Positions 38,904 through 50,470 of a stretch of 64,000 nt of DNA are shown piece after piece. The position numbers and the translations under genes were made by a program. Origin of the DNA: Eurosta solidaginis (taxonomy: Eukaryota; Arthropoda; Insecta; Diptera; Tephritidae); the NCBI RefSeq assembly GCF_040869045.1, contig NC_090321.1, positions 33,167,426-33,231,425 on the forward strand, read 5' to 3'. The stretch's first letter is position 1. The number at the start of each line of letters is the position of its first letter. Below the pieces are notes generated by a model. It saw nothing but the letters and a program-made list of their open reading frames with translations, was not told where the DNA came from and ran no database searches.

Positions 38904-41900
38904 CTACAAAATTAAATGAAAGCAAAAAGTAACAAGTAAGGAAGGCTAAGTTCGGGTGTAACCGAACATTACATACCCAGCTGAGAGCTTTGGAGACAAA
39001 ATAAGGGAAAATCACTATGTAGGAAAATGAACCTAGCCCAACAAACACTGAAAACAAAAATCTCAAATGCTTCGGAAAAACATCGATTATCAGTTTGATA
39101 TTCAACATTATTTATCATTTGAAACAAAATATTTTCTCGACTTTTTCTCAAACGTCGATCTTCAACTTGAGAATAATTTGAGACATACTTGAAAAGTTTT
39201 TTCTCTCAAATGTTTGAGAAAACATTAATTCTCAGTTTGATATTAAGCTTTATTAATCATTTGAAGCTAAATATTCTCTCAACTTTTTCTCAAACGTTGT
39301 TCTACAACTTGAGCATGGTTTGAGATATACTTGCATTTCGTTCCATTCTGGTTGAAAACCATCGATATCATGGAATATTTTCGTTAATAATAATGTGGAT
39401 ACTTTTTGCGCCAATGTGTCTAAATTTTAAAGTACATAATAAGTGTTCATGAAACCTAAAAATAAAATAAAACATAGTACAACATGCTTATTTTACATCA
39501 ATGCTATTGATAGTGTCGTCGATAGTGCCGTTGATAATTCGTCGATCTCTAATTTGCATAATTTAGCTGGAAATGTAAACACGCGATTTTAGCGAGTGAA
39601 GTTGGACATAAAGTGAAAAAATAAGGAACTATTTATACATTTTAATAATATTAAGTGATATTGTACTACATTATGCATAAATCTAAACGAGTTAAAAGTG
39701 AAGTGAGGAAAATAATAAATTTGCTTACCGAAAGTGGCATAACAGTGGATTCCATTTCGTTGCGCTTTATTCTCGTTTGAGAAAAATTTGAGAATCCAAA
39801 AATTCTCAATTTTAAAATAAAGAAAAATTCCATATTAAAAATGTGCCTTTTAGCTTGAGAATGGTATCAACGGTTATTTGAAATGCATTTGAAAACTAAC
39901 GTTTGAAATGTGATAAATGGACTGATTCTCAAATGTATCTCAAACTGAGAATTGACAAAAATATTTCTTGGTTAGGGTAACCCTGGAATGTGTTTGTATG
40001 ACATGATTATCAAATAAAAGGGTTTAATGAGTATTTTAAAAGAGAGCGGGCCTTAGTTCTATAGGTGCACATCTTTTCGAGATATTGCCATAAAAGTGGA
40101 CCAGGGGTGACTCTGTAATGTGTTTGTACGATATGGGTATCAAATTAAAGGTATTAATGAGGGTTTTAAAAAGGAGTAGCCCTAAGTTGTATATGTGAAG
40201 GCGTTTTCGAGATATCGACCAAAATGTGCACCAGGGTGACGCAGAACTTCATCCTTCAGGTACCGCTAATTTCTTTATACATATATGCAATACCACGAAC
40301 AGTATTCCTGCCATGATTCCCTGCAGAAATTTTTCATTTTCTTCTACTTAATATGGTAGGTGTCACACCCATTTTACAAAGTTTTTTCTAAAGTTATATC
40401 TTGCGTCAAAAATCCAATCCCATCACCATGTTTCATCCCTTTTTTCGTATTTGGTATAGAATTATGGCATTTGTTTCATTTTTCGAAATGTTCGATATCG
40501 AAAATGTGGGCGTGGTCATAGCCGGATTTCGCCCATTTTTAATGCCAAGATAAAGTGAGTTCAGATAAGTACGTTAACTAAGTTTAGTAAAGATATAACG
40601 ATGTTTGCTCAAGTTACCGTGTTAACGGCCGAGCGGAAGGACAGACGGTCGGACTGTGTATAAAAAATGGGTATGGCTTCAATCGATTTCGCCCATTTTC
40701 AGAAAAAACAGTTGTCGGCATAGAAGCTATGCCCTTACCAAATTTCACAAGGATCGGTAAATTTTTGTTCGGCTTATGGCATTAAAAGTATTCTAGACGG
40801 GCGGAGCCGCGCCCATTTTGAAATTTTCTTTTATTTTTGTATTTTGTTGCACCATATCATTACTGGAGATGAATGTTGACATAATTTACTCATATACTGT
40901 AAAGATATTAAATTTTTTGTTAAAATTTGACTTTTAAATTTTTTTTTTTTTAAAGTGGACGTGTTCGTCATCCGATTTTGCAAATTTTTATGTAGCACAC
41001 ATACAGTAATAGGAGTAACGTTCCTGCCAAATTTCATCATGATATCCTCAACGACTGCCAAATTACAGCTTGCAAAAATTTTTAATTACCTTCTTTTAAA
41101 AGTGGGCGTTGCCACGCCCATTGTCCAAAATGTTACTAATTTTCTATTATGCGTCATAAGGTCAACCCACTTACAATGTTTCGCCTTATCCGTCTTTGGT
41201 AATGAATTATCGCACTTTTTCGGGTTTTCGACATTTTAGATATCGAAAAAGTGGGCGTGGTTATAGTCCGATTTCGTTCATTTTAAATAGCGATCTGAGA
41301 TGAGCGCCCAGGAACATACATATCAAATTTCATTAATATACCTCAAAATGTACTCAAGTTATCGTGTTTACGGACAGACGGACAGACATAGCTAAATGAA
41401 TTTCTTTTTTCGCCCAGATCATTTTGATATATAGAGGTATATATCTATCTCGATTAGTTTATGCCCTTACGGGGTACCTTTATGCGAACAAAATTAATAT
41501 TCTCTGTGAGCTCCGCTCAGCTGGGTATAAAAATATCATTATGCATAGGACTGTTATATAAAAATATATACCTTTGAGGGATTTTTGAAGACGTTAAACA
41601 TGAACTTCACTTTTACGCGTTGATCATTAGGTCCATCATAGAATATGGTGAAATGTGCTTCGTTACTGTTTGACATAACCGGTAAATAAATTCCGGCGAA
41701 AACGCGCCCCTTTGCGTCGCGCGATAGCAGCGAACGGAAGTTGTATACCAAATTACGACGTACGGTCACATCAATTGCAGTCATGTACGGTTGTTCGACA
41801 TATATGAGAGATGACTTGAAAGATTGTTCGTCGCCGCGTGTTTCACGCTCCCTCCATTCAACATACTTATTGCTATGTAGGCAATAGTTATAACAATAAT

Positions 41901-43456
41901 CACGTTCTACGCGCGGCTCGTTCGATTGTGTGAACCAACCTGATCATGATGATAAAGATAAAAAATTTTATTGTAATTTTGGACTTTTTCTTAATAAAAA
42001 AAATTGTCAATCTATTCGAAGAATACAGACATCAACGCACCAGTATGTGGATACATTTGGTCCGACATTACTGTCACAGCACGTCCTACATGATAACCCG
42101 GATCCAATATCATCACACCCTCACGACCGGCAATTGATATCTTCATAGCTACCATAGAATGTTCCTTTTCCACGTTAGCATCTGGAGAATTCAAACCACC
42201 CACTTCGTCAGTGCTTTCAATATAGTCACTTTGCGACATCACTTGCTCTTCGCACGAAACCAGATACAAATAATGTTGTAGAACGGGAAATATTTCAATA
42301 ATGCGTGCCATTATCTCCATAGCCAATGATACACACATGTGATGGCGTCTATTGATCGGTAAATCATAGAATTGGAAGAATGATTTCAAATCCGAACGGC
42401 GCGTACGTTTGAATGCGTTATAAAAGTCTACAAATAGGTTAACAGTGTCATAGTGTGTTTCTTCCAGCATTCGATGTAATTTCGTCTCTATAATTGCATT
42501 TAAGTCCTCATATTCCCAAACTGAATCAAAATTCAAAATGCCTTTGGTATGCTCATCATCGTGAGCCGTTGCCCAATCTGGTAGTGGCAATGGATGACCC
42601 AAAGGCCAAATTCCGTTGATTTGATTGAATGCAGTTAAATTGTAGCTGTCCTCATCGGCCCACCATTCTTGTTGGTCATGTTGTTGGTTGCGCCACCATT
42701 TGCGGTGCTGCTCTTCAAGTAACTTACGTACGTTGCCGCAGCGTTCCATCGACACATTCAATGTCAGATTATCCACTTTAGCAGTTTTCTGTGCCATGCC
42801 AATGGCAGAGGCGGTTGAACTGGCCACACAATTTTCTTTGTTGGTTTCAACATTGTTGTCGATTGTTTTTGTGGTTGGTGTTGCTTTGGAATCATCAACT
42901 GCATCATCACCATTGCTAACACATTGTCCACCAGTGTCGTTGTCATCGTCCACATGGCTTTCATTAACTTCATGGTGGTTGTCCGACGACCATGATTTTT
43001 TGCACACTTTATTGCATTGCTGCTTTTGAGTGACAACAAACCGTTGGTCGTTGTTGCTCTTTTGTGATCTATCTTGAACAGGAACGGTGTTCGTAGTCAA
43101 TCCAATACGTACCGCACCCGCCGATAAACCCTCATCGGCACCGGCACCGCTAGCGGCGTCGGCGCCACATCGCACCAGGCTGGCTTCGGCGAGTCAACTT
43201 GGCCATTCGGCGCCCCAACGGCCAACCGTTGGCACATAGCCACTTTCGCAATCATTTAACGAGGTTTCTAGATTAATTTTGGCTGTTGCGTTATTTGTTA
43301 ATGGAATAGCGGTAGCTATAGAGGCAGCGGTTGCTGTAGCGGCGTTATTAGCGGCTGCAGCACCGTTACACGTTAAAAATAGACTATTCCGGCCCTGCGC
43401 GTTTTTGAACAGGAGGTCCGGCTCGTCTCCAAAATGCGATGGTTGTTTAGAAAGCT
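38613..43456 (-). CDS. Unrecognised conserved-looking gene, three 3' exons, two in-frame TGA
   Basis: I do not recognise the product. Exons 43456-42041, 41939-41572 and 38903-38613 join in phase (entry 2 nt, then phase 1, then phase 0). The first is Ala/Asn/Thr-rich and acidic, then a folded-looking part with WWADEDSYNLTAFNQINGIW, a helical NLFVDFYNAFKRTRR, and VMILDPGYHVGRAV. The second exon adds SLIYVEQPYMTAIDVTVRRN and HFTIFYDGPNDQRV. The last is a helical segment KLAPQLNMKQKELANLCKSL. One in-frame TGA lies at 43196-43194; a second at 38732-38730 is followed by 38 open codons. Upstream exons lie beyond 43456 and were not found. The intron 38904-41571 contains repeat R and another element. 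Function unknown. Confidence 0.75.
38933..41530 (-). repeat. Widespread fly repeat R, large inverted copy
   Basis: Starts AAGTAAGGAAGGCTAAGTTC and GGGTGTAACCGAACATT (the inverse of the terminus at about 13640-13672), and ends GAGCTCCGCTCAGCTGGGTA, with the CGGACAGACGGACAGAC run near 41372. It lies in the last intron of the minus-strand gene and is interrupted by an element at about 39028-39990. Confidence 0.6.
39028..39990. mobile_element. Internally deleted TIR element (tentative)
   Basis: Weakly mirrored ends (CCAACAAACACTGAAAACAA against inverted CCAAGAAATATTTTTGTCAA) and a 140 bp tandem duplication (39084-39190 and 39223-39332). At 39674 a 36-codon frame begins MHKSKRVKSEVRKIINLL, which could be the start of a lost transposase gene. 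Confidence 0.4.
41572..41939 (-). CDS. Unrecognised gene, middle exon
   Basis: Acceptor CATGATCAG, donor GTATAT, 368 bp, phase 1 in (G+GT makes Gly) and phase 0 out. Begins WFTQSNEPRVERDYCYNYCL and ends FMFNVFKNPSK. The intron to the large exon is only 101 bp. Confidence 0.82.
42041..43456 (-). CDS. Unrecognised gene, large exon (interrupted by one TGA)
   Basis: Acceptor TTATTATTACAG at its upstream edge and donor GTGCGT at 42040. Open for 86 codons (from 43454), then TGA CTC, then open for 384 more codons in the same frame. Both sides look coding: upstream FGDEPDLLFKNAQGRNSLFL and GYVPTVGRWGAEWPS, downstream SLVRCGADAASGAG. This is either readthrough, a nonsense allele or a sequence error. 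Confidence 0.78.
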
Positions 43457-43819
43457 CTGTAATAATAAGACAGAAGTATATGAAAGTCGATTAGTAAATA
43501 TGTAGATGTAAATTTTTATGAGTTTAACCCCTCATGAGAACATAACTTTTTTCAAATTTTAACATTAGCTTCGTGATAAAAAGTAGACCTAAGTAAGGTA
43601 AAAAAAATAACCCACATGTTGTTTGGGATCAAATATTCCTATTTAGGTACTTAATAATTAATTGAAAAGCTCGGCACAAATACTAATTATAATTGTTTAC
43701 ATAAATCTTAGTTCAGAAGAGGAATGCCAATATTAACTTCAGAAGTAAAATGCATTTTTAAATTGAAGAATAATAATAACTAATACAACAACAACAACAA
43801 CAAATCTTAAATAAATACA
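43457..43819. other. Intron or 5' side of the minus-strand gene
   Basis: No further exon recognised. Contains a CAA run at about 43785-43802. Confidence 0.35.
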
Positions 43820-44244
43820 TATGTGGCCTGGAATCATAAAACGACCCTATTGTGCGAAAGCAAGTTTTCGAGAAAAACGCGTTTAAAGTTATTGTTTAGC
43901 TTGACTCTGTGCAGCGGCTGGCCGTTGTGAACACATTTTGTAATTAAAGATTAATTAACTTCCCGAAAAGCTACAAGTTGAAACTGGGAATATAGTTCAG
44001 AACCCGATGACAATGCAATAATAAGAAAAAACCTCCGATAGGTGGCGCATAGATCGAAATATTTTAAAAAATCGTATTTGTGGTCCGATTTGGCTTTAAA
44101 TGCGATTTGTGAAAAAACTAAGAAAGTTAAAAAACTGCGGGTTATTTCATTGGAAAGAGCGTTAAATTTCTATTAGAATCACTCAAAAAGTGAGGACGGT
44201 ATTTTCGCACAATAGGGTTGTTTCATGATTCCAGGTCACATATG
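43820..44244. mobile_element. MITE with 40 bp TIRs
   Basis: Left TATGTGGCCTGGAATCATAA and then CGACCCTATTGTGCGAAA; right end is the inverse, TTTCGCACAATAGGG to ATGATTCCAGGTCACATATG. Noncoding, 425 bp, flanked by AT-rich ACAT-like words. Confidence 0.7.
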
Positions 44245-44312
44245 TATATATCTGTACATATTGCAACGGTTTCTACTTTTTATCCACTTTTCATTAATGC
44301 TTCAAATACTTA

Positions 44313-45226
44313 CACTGAAAGAAATGGTGCTAGTAAAATCAACATATCGGTTCTGTTGTTCTTGACTTAACGGAGATTCGGTGAATTTGATCGAATTATG
44401 GTTAATTCGACCGAGTTCTTTGTCAAGCGAAGAAATTAGTTTAGTCATTTCAACAGAAGAGAAATTGTTGCTCTTAAGTTAACAAAATTTTGTAAAATTG
44501 ACAAATTCCTAATCAATCTAACTGATTTTTCTGTTAACACAACTGACCTTACAGGTCATTTCAACGGCGATCAACTGTCAATACATGAGCGAATTTCAAA
44601 GAGAATTTTACGCTCACTGCGCTCTCTACATTGTACTTATGACGATGGTGCCACTTGTTAAAAAAAAACACCAAAATAAGAAAACCATCAAATCGAAAAC
44701 ACACAAAATGGGAAAACAATAAAAAACTAGTTTTTCAGTTATCAATACAAAACGAAAAAACCCTTTATTCATCGGGTACAATTTTGCAACTTCTCGTCCA
44801 AGCGAAATGCAAAATTGCGTCCTCTTGTTGCAAAAGTTTTGCTTGAAGGAACAGGATTTTTACAAAGTTAGTAACATTCTGTTCAAGTTTTTATGAATTT
44901 TTACTCACGCGAACGAATCTAATAACATAATAAAAAAAACATCCTTTTTTAATGTTGATGTTTCCGACAAAATAAAAGTTAGAGTTGTTTTGGAATCATT
45001 CCAACTTAAAGTGTTACGAAAATTATTTATATGGCAACATAGGTACTTTCATACAAAGCTGTCGCAACAACTTTTTTTGTTCATTTGACTACTAAAACGG
45101 TCAATTACGAATCAACGATTTGTGCGCAGTTGATTCAACATCTTGTTGCGATGGATAAAAATTAACAGAAATTTTGGTTGAATTGACCGTATTTCGGTTG
45201 ATTTTACCAGTATTTTTCTTTCTGTG
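44313..45226. mobile_element. TA-flanked TIR element, copy 2 (inverted)
   Basis: Begins CACTGAAAGAAATGGTGCTA and ends TATTTTTCTTTCTGTG, with TA on each side (44311-44312, 45227-45228). Collinear in inverse with 9043-10557 except for the central part and SINE. A short plus-strand open frame at 44655 is incidental. Confidence 0.72.
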
Positions 45227-45420
45227 TAGACTATACTAGAGAGGATAGATATATGTATGTAATAAGAGACGTCAGTTCGTACTTTTTGCGAAATTCATTT
45301 GTAATGCCCCATTTGAGGGGTAATTTTAAATTGCTTCTATACATATTCGTGAGGTATTTTGTTTGTTTTGATTGCATTAAACAATTTTTCCTCTTTCCAA
45401 CAATCACAATATATGTACAT

Positions 45421-47976
45421 TAGGTTGGCCCTTATTTTCCAAAGTGTTCTGATTCTCGATCTCACCCCCTAGAAATATGCGAATAGCCTAAAAACTAGAA
45501 TATACAAAGTTTTAGGTCAATCGAAGAAGGATTAGAGGTGGCGCAAAGGGCTTGAAATTCTGAAAAATGACGAATTTTTACAATTTCTTAAATTTGGTCA
45601 ACCCTACTTCATTTGTTATGGGCGAAACTTAATTTATCGTGTTATTAGTAAGTTCTAGGGTTATTGGACTTTCAAATAAATGTGAAACAACAAAAATTGG
45701 TGAAATAATAATAAAGTTATAAAATAAAGTATGCCTTAAACACGTTATCATTACTTCAAGAATGTGTATATAATGAGTATACGTAAATGAGTTTGTTTTT
45801 TTATTATAAACTTTTTTTTAAAATACATTTTTAAAACATATACATATATCTTGTGAAACTTTAGCTGACACGTATATAATATGATATTATTTCTAGGATC
45901 TAATTAATGATGATTTATTATGTGATTCAAATTGTTTTTTGTAATCAGTTACAACTTGTAATAAATATTGCTTTTCTTGTTCGTCATTTGTAAGTATTCT
46001 ATTATATTTTTCCATAAGTTTTACTCCCCGTTCTGCTGTGTCGTTAACTAATTTTATATTTATAACATTATCTTTAGCTTTTTTATAGGTTTCTGTATCC
46101 CCCAGTATAGTGGATCTACCTCCAGAAATTGAGATGATATCCCAAACGGACCAAATAATTCAATTGTATGTATTGCCTGTTACAAAGTCGTGTAGTTCTT
46201 TTTCTATGAATTTATTGAATTCACTGGGCCTTAAGTGTAACCTCTTTAAATTTTCTGTTTGCTTGTCGCAGTTGTCTATGCTCTTGAGTTTTTCTACAAT
46301 CTTTTTCTTCATGGTACAAGAGACGTCATCATCGAACAACGGCAATGCAATATATTCTTCAGATAGGTACCATGGTACCATAGGTGGTTACAAAACTTGT
46401 TTATTGCAATTTCAGATATTTTTTTATTAGCATTTATGTATTTATAAATTTCTTTAATAAAAGATAAGTCTTGAAGAGGTGCTCTATGAGGATTGGTACA
46501 GTTAAACCAAAGCTTCACATAGAATTGTATAATAAACGCGAATATACTTGCTATCGAATTCTCTTCATACTCCGTTAGTTTAAACTGTTCAGGAAATAAA
46601 TAGATTTTTAGGCAATACAATGCCTTAGGCATCCACCGAGCATGATGAGTGGGTCCTGTTACACGAAACTTTATGCGACCACTTGCTCCTAGACATATAG
46701 ACGTTAATTCCAATAATTCCCTATAGTAATCTCTTACTGTTTTCTTTTTCAACTCTTCCTTAGAGAAATTTAGAATAGTATATTTGCTATCGCTTAAACG
46801 TAATTTCGATTCGTTATTTTGTAGCAAATCTTTAAAACTATTTTTGTCGATGTTTTTCCAATTTTATTGAAATCGCCGAAATAACTGGACGTCCTTACTA
46901 GTATTTACTGAAAAAAACTCTCACCAAAACTTCATAAATATGATGACGACAAGGTAGATACAAAAGTTTTCGCTCAAGTTTTTTTCTAATAACGTTGCAG
47001 CTCCTTTTATAACGCCTGTGTTAACCGATGTCGTATCAAAACAACAGGCCACAATATCATCCTTCATATCCCATTCAAATAACAGTTCATACAACGTATC
47101 AGCTATTTCCGAGCCTGTTGCAGCATATAATTTTGGAGTTCCTATTAAATGTTCGCCATTCCAGTAAGTAACAACAACTGGAAGTCGGTTCACCTTTTCA
47201 TGACCTGTTATTTCTGGAAGTAGTTTTCCATCCCACCGCAATTTATCTATTTAAAAAAACCTACTATTCAAAATTTGTTCATTCAAGAGCAGTATAGTTT
47301 TAATAAGAAAACGTCAAAGAAATTTTTTGTAGTTGTCTGAAATTTGAAAATATATATTTTCATTTCTTTATACTTTTTTTTTTAATTTCTTTCGACATGC
47401 TTATTGCAAGAACAAGTTACAGTGCAGGCTTAAATTTGCTGTGGTATCACGCATTTCGAAAGAAAATTTATAATAAAATATATGTGTATACTTTTTTAAA
47501 TAAATAAACTTCAAGTTTGGCTTCAAGGGATATATGTATGTATTTGTGTATAAAAAAATTTATTTGAGCGTTTTTTACCCGAATACCACGATTCACTGAT
47601 AAACACATTTGCACAGGCTTAATTTACTTTTCATATTTGTTTGTCGAAAGCAATATATATTTTGCCCTGTAAATCTGTTATTGATCGACCGATTTTGAAG
47701 ATTGTGACCATTTTGGAAAATTACGTAAATACAGATCTTATTACGGTATGGAAAAGCAGTAAATTTTCGCAGGGTTTAGAAATATGGAAGCCTGAAACAC
47801 GAAATTGTAAAAATTTGCCAATTTCAGGATTTCAAGCCCTTTGCGCCACCTCTAAATCTTTTCTGATTGGTCTAAAACTTTATATATATTCGTTTTTGAG
47901 CTATTCGCATATTTCTAGGGGGTGAGATCAAGAATCCAAACACTTTTTTCCCTGCATACAACGAAGGGCCACACTA
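45421..47976 (-). mobile_element. Unclassified DNA transposon, long TIR, broken transposase
   Basis: 2.56 kb with inverted arms of about 160 bp (TAGGTTGGCCCTTATTTTCC at left; AAGGGCCACACTA at right, inverted). The arms share AGGTGGCGCAAAGGGCTTGA. ATGTACAT flanks each side (45413-45420, 47977-47984), a possible 8 bp TSD but a palindromic word. The minus strand carries pieces of one protein: NRLPVVVTYWNGEHLIGTPK and DIVACCFDTTSVNTGVIKGA (47241-46921), then ELLELTSICLG, THHARWMPKALYCLKIYLF (46827-46309) and WYLSEEYIALPLFDDDVSCT (46381-46160). The DTTxxNTG block resembles an RNase H-fold catalytic strand, so this is a transposase. Frameshifted, hence inactive. Confidence 0.7.
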
Positions 47977-48029
47977 ATGTACATATACATAATATATTAA
48001 TATAAACTTCTTAAAAATGTGTAGAAGGC

Positions 48030-48868
48030 AATTTTCTAAACAAAAATTCTGTGCGAGTTTTTTCTCTTCTTCCATTCCGCCTATTGTAAATAAAAATTCC
48101 TTGTGAGTTTTTTCACTTCTTCCTTTCCTCCTATTCTGAACAATGTTCGAAAAAGCGGAAGCCGGTTATGGGAAAAAAGTAGGTATTATGAATGTGAGGG
48201 AGAGGGAGATTTCGCTCTTTCTTAGGAGTTTTTTCACTTGTTAAATTAAAAGGAATGAATCGATATAGTTAAAGGAAATTGGTTCTTTTAAGAAAGAAAA
48301 CTTATTTGTACAAATTTGTGCTAAAATATGTACATTCTACCACAAGATTCCTTATTTTAAGTCGCAAAGTATATCATAAGCAACGGAAGAGCTCTTGGTA
48401 TATTTGATGCAGTCATCGAGAAATTGCGCAAGGATTTTTTAAGAAGGCTTAAATAGATTTTGGCATATGACGAAAGACGAATTCAACTCGACTTGGCCGC
48501 CAGAAAATTGCTCTGCTGAATGGAAGCAGGCAACTCAGACGGATTTGTGTTATCCCGTCGTCTTCTTCTTCTTCTTGATGCTGCTGTGTCACCCATTCAT
48601 TTCAATGAATACCACATGAAATGCAATACTGTGCTTTGTTTATATTTTATTTCTTAATTTCAAACAAGTAGTAAATTAAATTTTTTAAACAAAATAAGAA
48701 ATGCGCAACGAAATTTCAATTGACAAAACAGCTGACTTCAAAAATTCGAAATTCCTATTCCCCAATTATTGTTCTCCCTAGGAGAAAAGAATTGGAGGAA
48801 TTTTTCCGCGTGAAAAAAAATATCCGCGAGAACAAAATTCCGAGGGAATATTTAGAATTGGGCTGATT
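48030..48868. mobile_element. TIR repeat, family A copy 2
   Basis: Matches 2681-3720 over AAAAATTCTGTGCGAGTTTT, ATGACGAAAGACGAATTCAA and the end GAATATTTAGAATTGGGCTG, but is shorter in the middle and lacks the left terminus. Confidence 0.6.
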
Positions 48869-50029
48869 ATATCTATCCTCTCTGACTATACGGTGATTTA
48901 AGCGGCCGTTACTGATACTAGGCATATACAGACATTTCACTAACGGTTCTGCTTGATGAGCTTTGAATACTTATAAATACTTGACTTGTGTAAGAAGGCT
49001 GTTGATTTTTGATTTTCTACATAAGCTCAAAGTAACGTCGGCACTTTTGGCTGCAATCAATCAAGTACATTGCAGATCGTATGTACATACATACATATGT
49101 ACATGTGTGCTAAGTGAAGTATAATCAAGGCCAAGTTGGAAAATCTATGTTAAGCATGAGTAATGCAAGCTTTACAGCTCCGTCACATAAGCAGTTTTTC
49201 ATATAGATTGAAACTTTGTCCATGACTTCATTTACCACTCAATAATTATAATTTCAAAAACATATGCATAATTATTTTCCACCAATCTTAATATAATGCC
49301 CCAAGTAAATAAATACTTAGATATGTATATAAACATACATACATATATTTCTTCCATTTATGCGCGAATGCATCACTCCCTTCTAAATTCCACATTTCGA
49401 ACAATACTTTCAACGTTTTTTCATCTATTATATCTTTTCTTTATTACTTCCGTAATTTGATGCGTACAAGAAATAAACAATTTCATAACACAATACAATG
49501 TGTGCATGCATTATGTGTAAATGTTTTTGCCTGCATACATACATATGTAGTATGTACATATAATAGGCACATTCAAGTGAGCTTAACCATTTCTGCATCT
49601 GTGAAAATTCAACGAACTCAAGGGCCTTTACCTACGTGTATTACGATTACTTGAAAGAGCTTGCGGGTCAGGCTGAAGCTATTTCCAATCATTCCCGTTT
49701 ATTTGTTCTTTTTTGATAGATTCGTTTTTCACGAATTATTATGAATGAATTAAATTAAATGATGACAGTGTTTATACAAAAGTGCATAGTGAATAGTCAA
49801 ATCTAAATTTATTAGTCCCTAAAATATATAAATCGACTCACACTTGTTAGGGATGGGGTGTGTGTTTGATTGGAGCTAGTATATGGTGTTAAGTGGTATT
49901 AATTGTTCACAATCATTTGCAAGTCTTCTACGCTAAATGGAGCCTACGCAAATGCCTTAAATACTAATCGTGTGAATGCGCATTTGACGTCAGTTAGACA
50001 ATGTAAAGCGTCAATTAAACGTCCTCAGC
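48869..50029. other. No gene recognised
   Basis: AT-rich with TACA/CATA microsatellites (about 49080-49110, 49330-49345, 49540-49560). No exon recognised. Confidence 0.35.
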
Positions 50030-50412
50030 CATAACGCCATAGTCATAACCATATTTTTACTTATCCATATCAAATTGGCATCAGTTATTGGTGCTTTAAC
50101 CTAAAAATCGTGAAAATTTCATAAAAATGAAGAAAACGCAAAAAATTTCAAACATATTCCACAAATAATAAGTCTTTTAGCCAAAATGTATCAAAAACAA
50201 TAAATAAAATCTACAAAAAGTTAATAAATTCTCCAACTCAAATATTTTTAGGTTATGGATATGGCGAAAAACCAAAAACCAATTGGTTGGCTATTATATG
50301 GTTATGGCTTTAGCGTTATGGTATGGCACCATTAATCGATTACATTGATTTCCATAAGGTTGGTTCGATCAGCTGTTTTATCTGGTTATGGATAGTCACC
50401 ATTAATTGGCCC
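50030..50412. mobile_element. Half copy of the TTAA-flanked element
   Basis: Right arm of the 10921-11642 element, from about CATAACGCCATAGTCATAAC to ATTAATTGGCCC with TTAA at 50413-50416. The left arm is lost. Confidence 0.65.
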
Positions 50413-50470
50413 TTAAAGACGAATTTTAGCGCCACTGAGAGATGTAACATGTAACAGTTGTTTTATGCAT

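Noticed and set aside
42688..43029. 113-codon plus-strand frame opposite the minus-strand gene
   Set aside because: It is the antisense shadow of the large exon, which has matching splice sites and phases.
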